A DNA stretch of 64,000 nucleotides from Aphelocoma coerulescens (lineage: Eukaryota; Chordata; Aves; Passeriformes; Corvidae): positions 2,301,501 through 2,365,500 of the forward strand of contig NC_091018.1 in NCBI RefSeq assembly GCF_041296385.1. Reading direction: 5' to 3'. Each line of letters begins with the position of its first letter. Position 1 is the first letter of the stretch. Both the position numbers and the translations under genes were made by a program. This document shows positions 38,925-52,542 of this stretch, piece by piece. The notes below the pieces were generated by a model. The model was given only the letters and a program-made list of their open reading frames with translations, had not been told where the DNA came from and made no database searches.

Positions 38925-39800
38925 ATTGTTTGTCTAATTAATGTAATTATTGCTAATTATGTAATTACTGTAAATACGTGTAATCAGTGATTCTAATTTG
39001 TAATTATAGAATTTTGATGTTTATTTGTGCAAAAGTGCTTACAAAACTTAGAAGAAAAATTGGTCATATGCAGCAGGTAATTTAAAAAATTTGTAAGAAC
39101 GAAATTGCGCATTTTTTTTTGCCAACTGCCAAAAGGAAATTAGTTCTCATTATTTACTAATTGGGCATGCTTTTTTTTTTTTTATATAAAAGGTAATAAT
39201 TACATTACAGAAGCCTAAAACGAATTTTCTATCCTCTTATGTTATAGCTTAAATGAATTAGCAAAATATTGCATTAGTAGAGTGTAGGTGCCAAATTTAA
39301 CCTGTAATTACCGTGACCACTTGAAACGAAATTACAGCACAAAAATTCTAACCAAAAAAAGATAAATATGCTTTTGCTAGACTCCCTTTCCCCCATCCCA
39401 CTATAGGAAGTAGGTTATTTACAGAGAACTGGCTATTGCTTTCAATGCAGACATAAAGCTTCTGCTGGGGAGAGTGTAATTACCCAGTGGAGAAAAAAAG
39501 TCAGATGGAAATTAGCTTCTTACCATCTGTGTATCATGAAATACTTGGCCTATTTGCATATTCTCAGTTCTTCTCCTTCCCCATCCATGGAAACCAGAGG
39601 AATTCCTGCAGCCTTAAAACTCTGCTCGGGTTTCTTTAAGTGGAGACCAATAGCTTTGGGTTTCAGTCCAATTTTTGTTTATTTTTTGTTATAGCTGTTG
39701 GTTGCTGATATTTATAGCTTCTTATTTTGTCAGAGAGAATCTGTTCTGGTGCTATGCAAATTGTTTGCATTTTTTACTTGTTAACCAAACTGGAAGTTAA
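38925..39800. promoter_or_regulatory. Candidate conserved enhancer-like block
   Basis: 38930-39015 packs repeated AATTA/TAATT cores (TCTAATTAATGTAATTATTG and continuing), the core bound by homeodomain proteins. 39302-39309 and 39330-39337 form an exact 8-bp inverted repeat, CTGTAATT/AATTACAG. Around 39551-39562 is ATTTGCAT, and around 39754-39770 are ATGCAAAT and TTTGCAT, which are POU octamer motifs. Such clustering without coding potential resembles developmental conserved non-coding elements. Conservation cannot be judged from one sequence. Confidence 0.35.
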
Positions 39801-41439
39801 AGAAACCTAATTGAATCTATCCTCTCTCTATTTTCCATTTCCAAGTAATAAATAATAGAAGGAACCTCTCCCTCTAGTTGTCCTTTGTGTCATGGACTAC
39901 TTCACACAAGATAAAGTTTACACCTTTTATTTTTAATTACTTGTAAGAAAAGAGAAGGAAATAATGAGCTAGATGTGCATAGACCTGTGAATTCATGAGG
40001 ATGAGGGTGCTCGTTCCTAATATCCAAGTGATAAGGTGGGGGAGACACAAGTTCAGATTTCACATATTAGTCTAACTGGTTAGGCTTTAAAAGAGAGAAT
40101 CTTCAACTCTTCATGTTGAAGCTGTTTCACCTTAACATCTTCAAAGAGAGGAGAAAAGCTCTGGCTGTAGCTGATGATCAGGGCACTCTCCAAACTTCCT
40201 GTGTTTGCAATGCAGTGTGAATTTAGGTTGGGGTTTTTTTTTCCAGTTTTTGAAGTTCTTCCACTTTCTGTCCAGTTTAATTCCATAAAATGGAAAAATC
40301 GGGAAAATCAGTTTCAAAAAATATTTCTTTGTCTGACAATTTTTTTTCCCTGAAAATGGGTGATTTCCGCACAGTTTCCATTTTATGCTCCAGAATTTGT
40401 TCCAGGGTAAATTTGTCTAGGCCTTAATATTGTAAAGATATCTAAGCTTGCCCCAAACTCTTCCAATCTCAGAATAGATGTGCTTGGGGTTTTTTGGTGG
40501 TGGTTCTTGGTGATGATAAAATAGCATAGGTATTGATAATAATGTTTAATGTGTGTTATGCTAAACACATACATAGTCTAATTGGACATTTAGATATTAA
40601 TTATACATAGGCCTAATACATGTTTTAGTATAATTTTATATTGTTGAAATGTAGTTTAAATAACCTGGAAAAATGCTTTTTACCTTGAATCCAGTTCCTG
40701 AAGTAGCTTTATAATATAAATAGGTAGAGTCTCACTGTACATTCCCACCTGTAATCTATACATTCCTATTGTCCTTAACAGGAGAATTTCTTCAGATTGT
40801 ATGGAAAAACTTCCCTTAGATATAAAAATGGTGTAATTCAGGAGAGCTTTTGAGTAGGAATTCACAAGAATTAAAATCTATGTTAAATATATTTAACTTC
40901 ATGGTTTTAAAATGGCAATTTTGAGCTGAAATAACAAATTTGGAAAACATCTGTCCTCACAAATGCTGGGCAAGGTTTTTCTTCTCCCTGTTCCTTTGCA
41001 TTTCACAGATACACATTTGTGTACCTGTATCCACACCTCTGTACCTCCTTCTCACCTCCACTTCTCACCTGCTGTGATCTGAATTTAACCATTAATTAGA
41101 AAGTGCTCTTATTCTCACTTTTTTTCTCCCCCCTCAGGAATCTTTGCAAAACAAGGCGTTGTGTGGTGTTGGAACCCTCTAAAGACACTTTAAAAATATC
41201 ATTGATGCTAGCAAAAAAGATTTGTTTTCCTGCTGTAGACAAAAGTTTAATTTTTTTTTATTGATAGTCTGTGCTTTATTGGCAGTTATTTTGCCTGATC
41301 TGTTTCTGTTAGAATAATAGTTAAACACTTGTGTTAAAACATACTCTTTGACCTTTCCAAAAGTCTGTTTGCATCTATCTCCATAAATTCAATATGTTCT
41401 CTTCAGGCCTTAAATGTACAAGTATAAATAAAGACATCT

Positions 41440-41453
41440 GGGGGGGGGGGGGG
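41440..41453. repeat. Homopolymer G run, 14 bases
   Basis: Fourteen uninterrupted G on the plus strand, followed by ACGACG. It could form stacked G structures and is a frequent sequencing or assembly error site. Confidence 0.95.
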
Positions 41454-44400
41454 ACGACGTAATTTTACAGATGAGGCCAAAATTTAGGCCAGCAGTTATG
41501 CCTGGAGAAGTGGCAAATATTGTGTTACTGCAAATTCCAGTTGAGCTACAGCTCCTACAGTGAAGATTTAACAGTTAAATGGAGATATCTGTGTTTGGAA
41601 AAGGATGTCTCTCTTAAAAAACAATCTTCTCCTTCCTATTTTGCTATGAATACTTCAAGTATACATGTGTTCCAGAAGAGGCTTGACAATTTTTTTTGGG
41701 GAGAGTTTATTTGGCTTTGCCAGGTAGAGAAAGGCCTCAGAAATTCAGGAAGGTTTGGAGCTTCAAAATGATGGATGGTGGAAGCATTTTCCATGCAAGT
41801 GTTTCCTTAAGTGTCTGTGTAGAGACAGACAGGTTGTTTCCACTGAGTGCTCTTTGATGGCATCATCTGAACCCTTCTCAAGTCTTTCTAGGGCACTTTA
41901 GGCCTGAAAAGCTGGGCTTTATCAGGGGAGTTTCTGGGCCTTGACACACAAACCCTTGGCTAATCTGTTTTCTGCAGTGAGACATGATTTGTCATTTTGC
42001 TCCCTACCTGATGCAGAAGGGGTTTTTACACAAGGATAAATTTCATAAGTGCATCTATTTGTGACTTTTGATGATGAAATGCACAGTAGTTTATTCATGG
42101 TTTAGTGGATTATAAACCTGAAGTCTTTTGAGTCTTGCCTTTTAAATGATAGCTCTGGTCTTTAGCTTGGAGCAGAACATGCCTTCTGGATTAGATGTGA
42201 AATTTCCTGTTACTCACACAAAGCTTAAAACCCCCCAACCCTATAAACATCTTCATTAAATGATGCCTGGAAGCAGTGACTTCCATGTGTTAATTATGTA
42301 TTATATTAAAAAAAAAATCAGTTTTAATAATTACTTCCCAGTTTCCATTAGCTCTCAGATCATTTATGTTGAGATGGTGAATTTTGATTAACATAATTCA
42401 TTATCTTATATACCTGTCATATCTTTTCTTGAATCAATGCATGGAACATGATCTTTTTTATAACTTCTTGTTGAAAAACTATGTCATTAGTTTGATTGAT
42501 TAATTTAAAGGACAGTATTATAATCTAAAAAATGCTACAAAATACAAGGTCTGAACCAGAACAGCATTAGTGTAGCAAGCATGGATGTGATTTCTAAATT
42601 CTTAGCATCTCACTTTTGTGATTTGACCAAAATGTTGAAACATTTAATGTCTCTAAATACCACAGATCGATCAAATGACCTTGTAATACACTCTCAGTAG
42701 ATTTTTATAACAAAGTGAACCTGAAAGTGCTGTTAAACACCTTCAGTCAATGTTTTTCATGCAGATTGATAGCAGCTGCTTGTAAGGTGAGCTCTGAGAG
42801 CACCCTTAGCTGCTCAAGAAGCTGCAAGGTTGTGTGACAAAATAAAGCTGCTGCTCTGGGCTTCCCTTTGTTTTGCCCTGCTGGGATCTGCTTCTACCCA
42901 GAGTCGTGGGCTAGAAAAGAGTTACTCTGAATATCTGGATTTTGTACATAGAAACAGAATTATTTCATTGTTAACAAAATTTATGTAGTGCTCTGCATTT
43001 ACATAACAGTTTATAAACACTGACGTGCTTCCTGCCCTGAAGAAATGAAGGAAGGAAAATAACTTAATTTTTTTGATTTTTTTTTTAAAGTGGGTCAGTG
43101 CCTAAGGTGCACTAATTACAGAACAGCCATTGGGTAGAGAGCTGATGTATTACTTTGTAGAAATCTTAGTATCTCACATTTCTTATCTCCCATCAATAGA
43201 TTGCAATTGTTTCAGGGTGAATGGTAAGTCAAAAATATTTTTCTTGAACATTTTGCCTTCATCCAGTTAGCCTCTATCACAAGCTACTGTCTCTTACAGT
43301 TTTCTTCATGGTTGTGTTTGCATTTCCTCTCTATTACCACAGTTCAAAAATTCTCTGGAAATAATGCACAGTTTTGAAAAGATCAAAGCATATAATTTTT
43401 GTGGGTTTGGATGAAAGTGTGATTGTAGCACAGCATCAGCCTATGGAGTGTAATGTGTTAAAGGACTTGGAACCAGCAACCACAGCCAATATTCATCTGT
43501 GTTTAAGCCCAAAAGGACAAAATTTGCTATGAGTTACATTTTTATAAATATAAGGCTTTCCTCCGCAATCAGCAGAACAACATCCTTGTGAAGCAGCAGG
43601 AAAAGGGAGGAGGGGTCGTGGGGAAATGTCTTCTGAGCTGCCTCACCAAACCCATCAGGCTCAGCTTTTCCAGCTGCTTCAGCCAGCTTTTCATGAGCTG
43701 TACGTGTGAGACCCAAGACGGTGGGAAATGTGGAATTGCTGCATTCTGTTTGTGAGAGTGACCAGCAGCACGGGGACAGACAGAGCTCAGGCAAGGTGGG
43801 ACAGGCAGCTGCTGCGTGTCCCTCACCCACGAGGAACCCTCTCATCCAGGGACAGCTAAGGCCCAGCTGAAAGGGGCTGATGCATTTACAGAGCCTGTTA
43901 ACCAAGTAAGCAGGAAAAATAGAACCAAAGGTAAACAGAAGTGACAGAAAGAATCCAGTGAAATGTGTGTTAATCTTGCTGGAGACTTTGCCTTCCCATA
44001 TTGCTCCTCAGGAGTACGGACTATTGCTCTCAACCTGCCTGTAAATGTGCTCAGAGTGTAAATGCAGTTACAGCCTGGGCAAAAAGGCTGTTAACTTGAA
44101 AAGCTTACGAGATGAGACCTGCAATTGCTCTCAAATACTCCGAGAGACTTAGATAAATGGTATATTAGCAATTTATCAGATGGTGTTTAATCCTACAGCT
44201 TTAAGACCAGATGGGTCTGGTGGAGGAAAGGAAGAGGTCAAGCCCAGTCTCTGAAGAAAGCAAGAACTTCATGGCTGGTGAGCAAAAGTCACTCTCATAA
44301 ACTAAAAGTGCAATGTTATTTGCATGGTCAGCAGGGAAAAACTGGGAGGAAGCATTCAGCTTTCAGGAAAACACTCTCTTTGGCCACAGACTGATAAAAT

Positions 44401-44502
44401 TGCAAGAGGCTGGAAACAATAAAGAATGAATGTGTTGCACCATTATATTTATGTTCTAGGAACAGTAAACGTTGGAGTTTTGAATGCTTAGTTGTTAGTG
44501 TG

Positions 44503-44541
44503 AAATTATGCAACTATTAAATGTCTTAATTTGCATAATTT
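44503..44541. repeat. Perfect 11-bp inverted repeat with octamer-like arms
   Basis: AAATTATGCAA (44503-44513) and TTGCATAATTT (44531-44541) are exact reverse complements separated by 17 bases. Each arm carries a TATGCAA/TTGCATA half related to POU or C/EBP sites, so it may be a divergent pair of binding sites. Confidence 0.75.
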
Positions 44542-46122
44542 TTCTCTCATACAAGCCCAGTTTTGAGCACTTCCTCATCTGTCCATTTAGAGATAATGTG
44601 AGTTTTGATTACCTTTGAGCCTGAAGGGAGGCATGGTACTCAGAGCATGCAAACAGCCCTATAGAACCTCCTCTTCCTGCACAAACATCGGAGCAAAACT
44701 AGAAATGCCTCTGTAGGTAGGGCCATTGCTACCCAGGTGTCTGTGAAAGGACAAACATGCACAAACCATGTCAGGCACAGCAGGGTAAAAGTAAGACTTT
44801 TCAGGTGGTCAGGGTGGCATTTGGCAAGCTGGCAATAGAAATTTTGCTTTTTAGGTAATATATTAAATGGGAGCAATCAGAAGTGCAAAGAAAACCAAGG
44901 AAAGGGAGGAGAGGATTGGACTATTTGATATTTTTATGTAAGTTCATGTCCTGAAAGTGTTTCACGTGGGTGGGAATGTGCATGCTTCCCTCTGTGAAAA
45001 AATCCAAGTGCATGTATGTAAACACTTGTTTTTCACTACAGCCACTTTAGTCTGAAGAGGTGTTGTGGTTAGATCCGTGCTTTGAAATAATCCTTCAGAA
45101 AGTCAGTTCCTGAATGGACAAGTTTAATGATATTACTCAGGTTGTAACAAGCACAGATCCTTTCCCAGCTTCAGGAAACACCAGAACAGTTTGATAGATA
45201 AAAGATACACATTCATTTCAGTTGAACTTAAACAAGGAATCTCCTTTGTCTGTCTTTAAACTACAAAAGCACACAGACCTGCACACAGCATCCTTGCAGA
45301 TAGCCTTTGTCTAGTATTTAAGAGTGTTAAAGCATCTCATACTGAGCCTGCAACTTAAGAACTTGTACAAGTCAACAGCTGTGACCTCAGCCAAGCAGGC
45401 AGCCGAGTTTTCAGATAGCAAGCTGTGCCTCATTCTTCCTTGGCCAGAGCTATGTATATTTAATTAGTGTCCTCTCACCTTCACGCTACGTGTTTTCCCA
45501 CTTGACGGTTCCTGGCATCAAAAGAATGTCCTTGAGAAAAAGTCAGGCCTATTGACTCCTGAGCATATTATTTGACTTGCTGTTCAAGTAGTCTGAAGAA
45601 AGAGCTGGAAATAATGAAAGACTCTGCAATGTGGAGCTGCCTTAACTGACAGTGTCAGGTGGGTCGAAGCTATTGAACAGTTCCTATTAAATTAGCTTAC
45701 CTTCATCTCAGCTAGTTAAAGCTGGCATGCTGACAAATTAGTTGCTTTCTGTATATAAAAGAGGAGAGGCAGGATGAGATTCCCATTTTGCAGCTTAGTG
45801 ACAGTAGATATGTCACATCACAAGGTCAATAACAATCTGTCCATGGAAGAAATGTAAATGTGTGGCTGGTGTCAATACATTCTGGATTAGATTGTGAAAT
45901 ATTCATTCCTACAGCAGATGAGCTCATTTGCACTAATAAAGACCACTTTATTCCAACCCAGTTAATTACAATGCTTTATATTGTCTGTTTTAAAATCTGA
46001 TTACAGCTTTTGTTTAGCTTTTCCAATATTAGCTCTTGTGCATTCTCTATGCTATTTCTATCCAAAGAGTGTTAATAGAGAAAGTTAATGGACATGCCTG
46101 GAATGTGAAAAGGGTTAGGGTG

Positions 46123-46140
46123 TTATTTATTTATTTATTT
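46123..46140. repeat. (TTAT)n microsatellite
   Basis: Four and a half TTAT units on the plus strand. Confidence 0.85.
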
Positions 46141-49100
46141 TTGCTCATCAGAGCAGATGGATTTTACAGTTTTCTTTAGAAGGAGACTCTGAAACTGTCA
46201 TGGGCTGTGTCTGACATTCAAACAGAAAATATCCTTTTGGTTGGTTGGTAGCTGTAGATTTTCTCATATGGCTAAACTCAGATTTTAGGAATAACAATGC
46301 TTAAGAAGGTCAAACTGTTTTTATCACACTGTGATGTGCTGTGTTGGGGGTACTTTGTTTCTCCTCTTGACATACTCTCTCCAGACTCCTTCACTGCTGG
46401 ATTTTGATCCGAAATTACTTTCTGCATAAAGGGCTGAACTTCTGCATCTTTTAGGAGTAATTTCTGGTAAGGACATCACGACCTATGCTTAAGCACAGTT
46501 AGAGCACACTGCTAATTACTGCAGAAGTGCCTGGTAATGTTCTCAGTGCAGTCACTCTTTCTAACATACCAGAGTGAATGTTTCAGATGTGTTGAAACAA
46601 AAGTATTTTGAAATTTAATTACTGAAATCACCAGTTCAAATGACTATATCATTTTTGAAGGGCTGGAAAGGTTTCTTCTTTATAGCTGTCCTTTGATATG
46701 GCTGTTCAATTCTGTGAGCATTTTCTGTCTCTTCCTCTTCATAATTTTTAAAAATTTTTTAAAATGAAAATATGTGAGTGCTGTAATTATGTCCTGGAGT
46801 ACAATACTAAACTTGCTTCTGCTGTTTTCAGGATGTCTGTAAATCTGTGAAGTTTCATTATCACTGAATTTAGTCCTGCCAAGTCATTTGGGCACAAACC
46901 AAAGCTCCAATTGTGCCACTGAACTTCTGATCTGAAAAAGCACTGTACTGCACAGGGCTTGGTTTGAGTAGAGGTGAAGAGATTTACCATCTCAGTGGCT
47001 ACTAAACCTAAAAGAAAGCTTTAATATCTAACTTTTAAAGCCATAGCATTCTTTTTTGACATATTTTGAGAAATTTTACAGAATCACAACATTTGAATCT
47101 CATTTTCCTCTGAGGAAGATGATGCCAGTAAGTGTACCTTCAGATGTGAACAGTTTTAATTTGTTTTCCTCTATTTTTGCATTCATTAAACTGATCTAAG
47201 TAACTGACTCACACCTATGAAACACTTCTCAGAAGGTCTCTTAGTGTCTTTCACTTCCAGCAACCTGTGAAAGATCTGTACTCAATTCTCTTAAGAGTTT
47301 AGAAGGTGAAATTTGTTTATTAATAATTTTTTTTTGGCATCATCTTGCTGTAGACAACCTGAGCTGTTTTCAGGGCTTTTTTGCATCTATTGCAGGGCCT
47401 GGATTCTTCCTGAAATCACACAAGGAATTGGTCTGTACTTGATAAGGATAATGGGCAAAGTTGGCCTCGAGGAAGACACAACCTCCAGTTAACACCCTCA
47501 TTTCTCCCATCACAAGTCTCAGTGAATCTGGCATGGCCCCATGCAGGATGTGTGCATCCTATAATGCCAGGGAACCATTTGATGTCGTGGTTTAATGTAT
47601 GGAATAAGCGTGTCTCTGCATTTCCATCGACTCATGTTCCAAACACAACCTCAGAGTCCATTCTCCAGGAGCTGAGCCCAGCAAACAGCACTCTTACCTG
47701 TAGTGAAGCACTTCCAGGTAACTGTGAATGGGCTAATTAATGTGGCAGTGAAAATATTAAAGCTGCTCTGCAGTTAGGCCTTTAATATTGAGGGTTTTTC
47801 CCATTGGGCTGAAAAACATATGATGTGCAATATATTTCCCAGGATTTACCTTTGAAAACCCTCCCTGCATGACACTCTTGCTCTTGTGTAAGGAATGTTT
47901 TATCAATATTTGTGTCCATTTAACAATTACACATCTTTAGAAACTGAAAGCACAGTCAAATTGCATCAACATCGAACTGGGAAAACACATGAACCTCATT
48001 ATAAATAAATGATCTGGAGTAATAAGAGAGCTGGTGTTGTACGAGCCAGCCATCAGCCTGATGCCTTGGTGTATACCTGGAGGCAGAAAAGAAATAAAGT
48101 CAGTGCTATTCCATGCTTCAGATTCTGATGAACATAGAATAGAATATGGAAATACAAAGATATTAAAATTATAAATTTTTCATCTGGTGTGCTCAGCAAG
48201 CTTGTTCTTTTTGCTTTATCCCTTCTTTCAAGTCTGTGAGTGAGGTTAGTGAGCCGTCTTAATATTTTACATCAGCAATAGTTGGAATGAGCACACATAA
48301 ATTATCCACAGGTAGTGGGGTCTCTAAATGAACTAGCTCTCAGAAGATATTCAGAACACTTGTGATCCCCATCTTGCAGTTCTCGATGTCCTATTTGTAT
48401 GTGTCTACCTATTTTTATCAGAAAATATGGAAGACATGTTGGCAAATGCAGTGGAAATTTTTAGCCGGTGGAGTTATCTATAGAAGCTGATTTTAATTTG
48501 TGCCTGACAGAAATTTATTATTGGCAAGCAATTTTAATCAGAAATGATATGACATCTGCTGTAGAGGTACAAAAGTGCATAAATATTTTTGTATTCTCAG
48601 TAGAAAAAGAAACATTCCTGGAATGTCTAGTCTGTAATTTTACTTCTAAAACATGCCCCTACTTTTAGCAACAATTATTATTGACAGATACCACCTATAC
48701 TGTGTGGCACTCCCTTGAATCCAATTAACTGCACAATCATGCCCTGAGGTATTGAAAATAACAACCCACACAAATATCACTTTTATTGGTCAGGAAAATT
48801 CTCGTTCCATTGAAGCTCACAAAGAGTTGATTCTTTTTCACAGCGTTGCGTGCATTGTTTTGTACTGAACCTCAGTTTTAGACATCTCTAGAGGGAAAGC
48901 ACAGAAGCATATGGAAAGAAGCAGAGAACAAATTCCACACTTTCCAGCTGTGAAAATACAGTTTCATTGGAGTGTGTGTGGAAAAGAAGGCAGATTCTTG
49001 AACTCTAGCTGCTTCTCAGAAGCTATTTGGTGGTTAAGATCCATTATTCCAGCAAAATCATGTAGGTTTTTGTCTGCAATGTGGATTTTCTTCTCCTTTC

Positions 49101-52100
49101 CTTTCATGCTTCCCATTTTGTATATCTTTCTCCTCCTGTGAAAAACTAATCAGAAAGAACCAAAAAAGTGACTAGATTTTATAAGCCTTCAGGAAAATGA
49201 CTACAGTGCTCTTTTTAATGGATGTTTTGTTTGGCCTTTTTTTGAGATTTTTATGTAGATATAAAGGTATCAAAGTGACATGAAAGCCGTGTACTGGAAA
49301 TTTTCTTATGCCTCTCTTTTCAGTAGAGCAAAGTAAAATAAGAATATGGTTCTATAATTAACTAATAGAAAAAAAACCAAATCATTGGTTTATGGAAAGA
49401 TATTTCTAGCTTAGGTCACGCTGAAATTCCCTGTTGTGGAGCATAAAAGAAACTTCAAATTAAGTTTACTACTCAGCAAAACATGATCACATGAGCGCTG
49501 ATTTTGGTTTTTCATAGCTATTTCTGTACTATTTGAAAAGTCTTAAGTCTTATTTATTCAAAAAATGCCAGTGCCAAGCTCTGTGAAAGTTTCACTGGAA
49601 ACAAGCCGCTCACTCAGCTACCTGAAGTTAAGCACCTAACGTGCTGAGCCCTTGCCTCAGCTGAAAATGAGATGGCAGGTAGTTCAAAAAACAGAGTAAG
49701 GACTCACTCCATATTCTGTGATGAAATTTTTCTGAAATCATGCAGTATCTCTTGAGGCAATCAGTTGGTAAAGGTGGGGCAGCAGTGATAGGAGGCTGCC
49801 ATGAGCGACAGTTTTGATATGACCAGCAGTGGCTGGTAAAATAGATGTCAGCATGATATCCATGTCTGTTGACAGAAGGTATATTGCAGTTGTCTTGTGT
49901 GATGGAGGAGATGCTGGCCAGAAATCGTTGGTTATCCCCATCTGTTTTCAAAATATTTAGTGAGATCTGCAGCAATGAACCCAAATCTCCAGCATCTCAT
50001 CCAAAGTGGAGCACAAAATCGAATGCAGTGTTAGTTTTGGCCAGGTCCCAAAAGCCTGTCTGGGAAACAGAGCTGCCTCCTTCTGGCCCAGGAACGAGGG
50101 CTGCCAGAGGTCACCCTCAGTGCCCCCTGTGAAGGTACCACTGATAGCAGAACCATTGCTTCCCTCCGTGGAACTGCAGACACGAAGTGAAAACCCCACG
50201 GCTGAGTAATTCACACTTCAGCAACAGAACTCAGATTGTGAAAGTTGGCAGCTTTTGGCAAGACTTTTAATAACTATACTGGAATATGGGTAGGTGACAG
50301 AAAGAAGCTGGGGGAGCTTGAAGTTTGGGTTATTACCTTGAATCAGGCAAAATGAAGAAATAACTCATTCTTGAGTGATCAAACGGTAAATGTTTAAAAT
50401 TTCTCTTTCACTTATCTCCTGCTCTCAGTTTCATGCAGATTTTCTGGTCACAAGTTTCAGCAGACTGCTTTTATGTATTCAGACAGTGCTACTGAAGTGC
50501 TGCTGCTGAGCTTACAAGTTTTCTCAGAAAAGCCATGAAGCAGGGGCAAAATACTAATGGGATGCTTTGACACCACTCCATCAAATATTTAACCTTTTTC
50601 ATTTCTTCTTCACACACTAGTTATTCTAGCAGATCTGCTTTAATTGTTTAGGGCTCAATTCTCACAAAGTGGGTCTCACTTGTGACCCACTTTTAGTGCC
50701 ATCCTATCCTTGACAGGCGACCTGGGAATGGCAGAACTGTGAGCGGCTTCCAGGTGCTTCTCACTGCTCAGAGGAACTGCTGCTCCAACATTCCTCTGAT
50801 CCACCTGAAGAGTTCTTCCATCCACGTGGTTGAATTTCCACACAGCAGTTTCTGATTTTGCCAGAGGTTAAAGGTAAAAGTTTGAGAGGTATAGATCTCC
50901 ACTTAGTAAGAGAGGTATTTCAGGGTTTATATTGGCCCCAAATTTACAATGAACCAGATAAACTTTGTGTACAGACTTCTGTAAAGGTCCAGAGGTTCAG
51001 ACTCAGTCTCAGTGAGCCTGGAAATTCAGCTTAGCTTCATCCATGATGTCTGCTGTCCTAGTGGTTTATAATAAACTTAATGGTAGTATTAACTTCTATT
51101 AATTAAGACCTACCAATATTAATATTAAAATGTTGACAAGTAGTAATTCCTGTAGCGAGATGTTGCTGGACATTGCTGTACCCAATACTTTAAAAAATGA
51201 AGTTACTGGGAAATGTAGAGATTCTAAGTCCATTGCTGAAGTTAGCAGCAATATAGGCCTCCTCTAACCTGAATTTTGGATCCAGCCTCCTGGACCATGT
51301 GGTTATTGGCAGTGGGAGGCTGCCATCCCTTCGTTCTAATTCTAGATGGAAATTGCTTGCCCCATCCCTGCTCTGTGAAGTGCAGCTGGTAATAAACTGC
51401 CAGCTTGCTCACATTTCCAAATGGCCTTATAAACTGCAGAAAATGCCTCATGTGAGGGAACAGTACCAGTGTATGCTTATCTGAATAGAACTGACAATTA
51501 TAACGAAATCTGCTGCTCTTTTTCTATTATATACTCTTGCAAGACAGAGAAGTGCTTATGTACTGAGTTTTATCTGAGTCTGCTGATAGTACTAAAATCT
51601 TTTGGAATCTTGATGGAAATTCAATTGCTGTTCTCAGAGTTTCCTCACCAGCTTTGTACATGTTCTTTCAGTAGTACTCTTGTTAAGCCTAAAGATACAG
51701 GAAGATTTTCATTCAATGGCCTTTTCAGCCTTCCCCCGTCTGAAGATCACATAATTATTCTGAGGAAAGAGTGGGTTGCAAAGAAGGTATTTTTTTCTGG
51801 TGCCAGTTCTGATATTTATTTTACAGTGTGCATTCATCTGCTGATAATTATTCAGTACTCTCTACTAAGATAAGGTATTCTGCTGAATGTAAACAGTGGT
51901 GCAGCTTCTAAAGGTATTAAACAATGGCAGCTTCTTTGAAATGAATAGGAGTTGCAGGTATTCTATCTCTGCTTACATGATTATGTATGAATTTATATTT
52001 TATTCTGCTGTCTGTGTGGTACCATTATGGTTCAGCAAAACTAAATCTATAGGGAAAAGAAATAATCAGATAGGAAGCTGAAACAGGTTATAAATGAGTT

Positions 52101-52304
52101 CACTATGTAGTCAGAGAAGAAATATAAAAATCATATTCATTGTGGGAAGGGAGAGAAGATTAAAAATAGGTGGTGTGAAATGTGTTACCATTGTTCCCAT
52201 CCAAATTAAAGTGAGAACGTGGACCATTCATGAGCAAAAGTATAGAACATGATTTCAGTAAAAATTATCTTGGCTAATCATACTTTGCAAATTATATAAA
52301 GTCT

Positions 52305-52334
52305 ATTCTGCAGATTAATTCTGCAGAATTAATC
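52305..52334. repeat. 22-bp perfect palindrome with a repeated half
   Basis: The bases at 52313-52334 read the same on both strands, centred on CTGCAG with GATTAATT flanks. ATTCTGCAGA occurs twice, at 52305-52314 and 52318-52327, so the palindrome overlaps a 13-base direct repeat. Two TTAATT/AATTAA cores face each other, as in a dimeric homeodomain site. Confidence 0.9.
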
Positions 52335-52542
52335 ACACTAAATGTTAGGGCTAGAAATAGCAGGTATCTTGCTTGGGAGCCCAGGACCCTCTGTCATTAG
52401 GAATTAAATTATATAATCCTATTTGCAAAAGTTACAAGCTTTATTTTACAATTAATTAGATTTCATCCCTGCCTATTGCTGTGAAATTGTTATCTAAACA
52501 CTCTAAAACCTTACTCCCAGTGTAGGTGTGATTAGGTAAAAT

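Larger units (their letters stand above)
39805..52300. other. Unique non-coding DNA, about 12.5 kb
   Basis: No gene is supported. A GC-richer patch at 43570-43860 carries a 123-codon minus-strand frame, and 49630-50210 has several overlapping frames on both strands. None has recognisable domains or paired splice sites. A 134-codon frame at 51469-51873 is likewise unrecognised. Minus-strand donor-like sites (for example the complement at about 47692) lack matching acceptors. Confidence 0.55.

Noticed and set aside
41035..41075. Minus-strand donors at two CTCACCT-type sites
   Set aside because: No minus-strand acceptor with an open frame lies upstream.
43534..43905. 123-codon minus-strand ORF
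   Set aside because: GC-richer patch, overlapping frames, no splice sites of the right polarity and no recognised protein.
51469..51873. 134-codon plus-strand ORF
   Set aside because: Cys/Leu/Ser-rich chance-like translation without a clear ATG context, splice pair or known domain.
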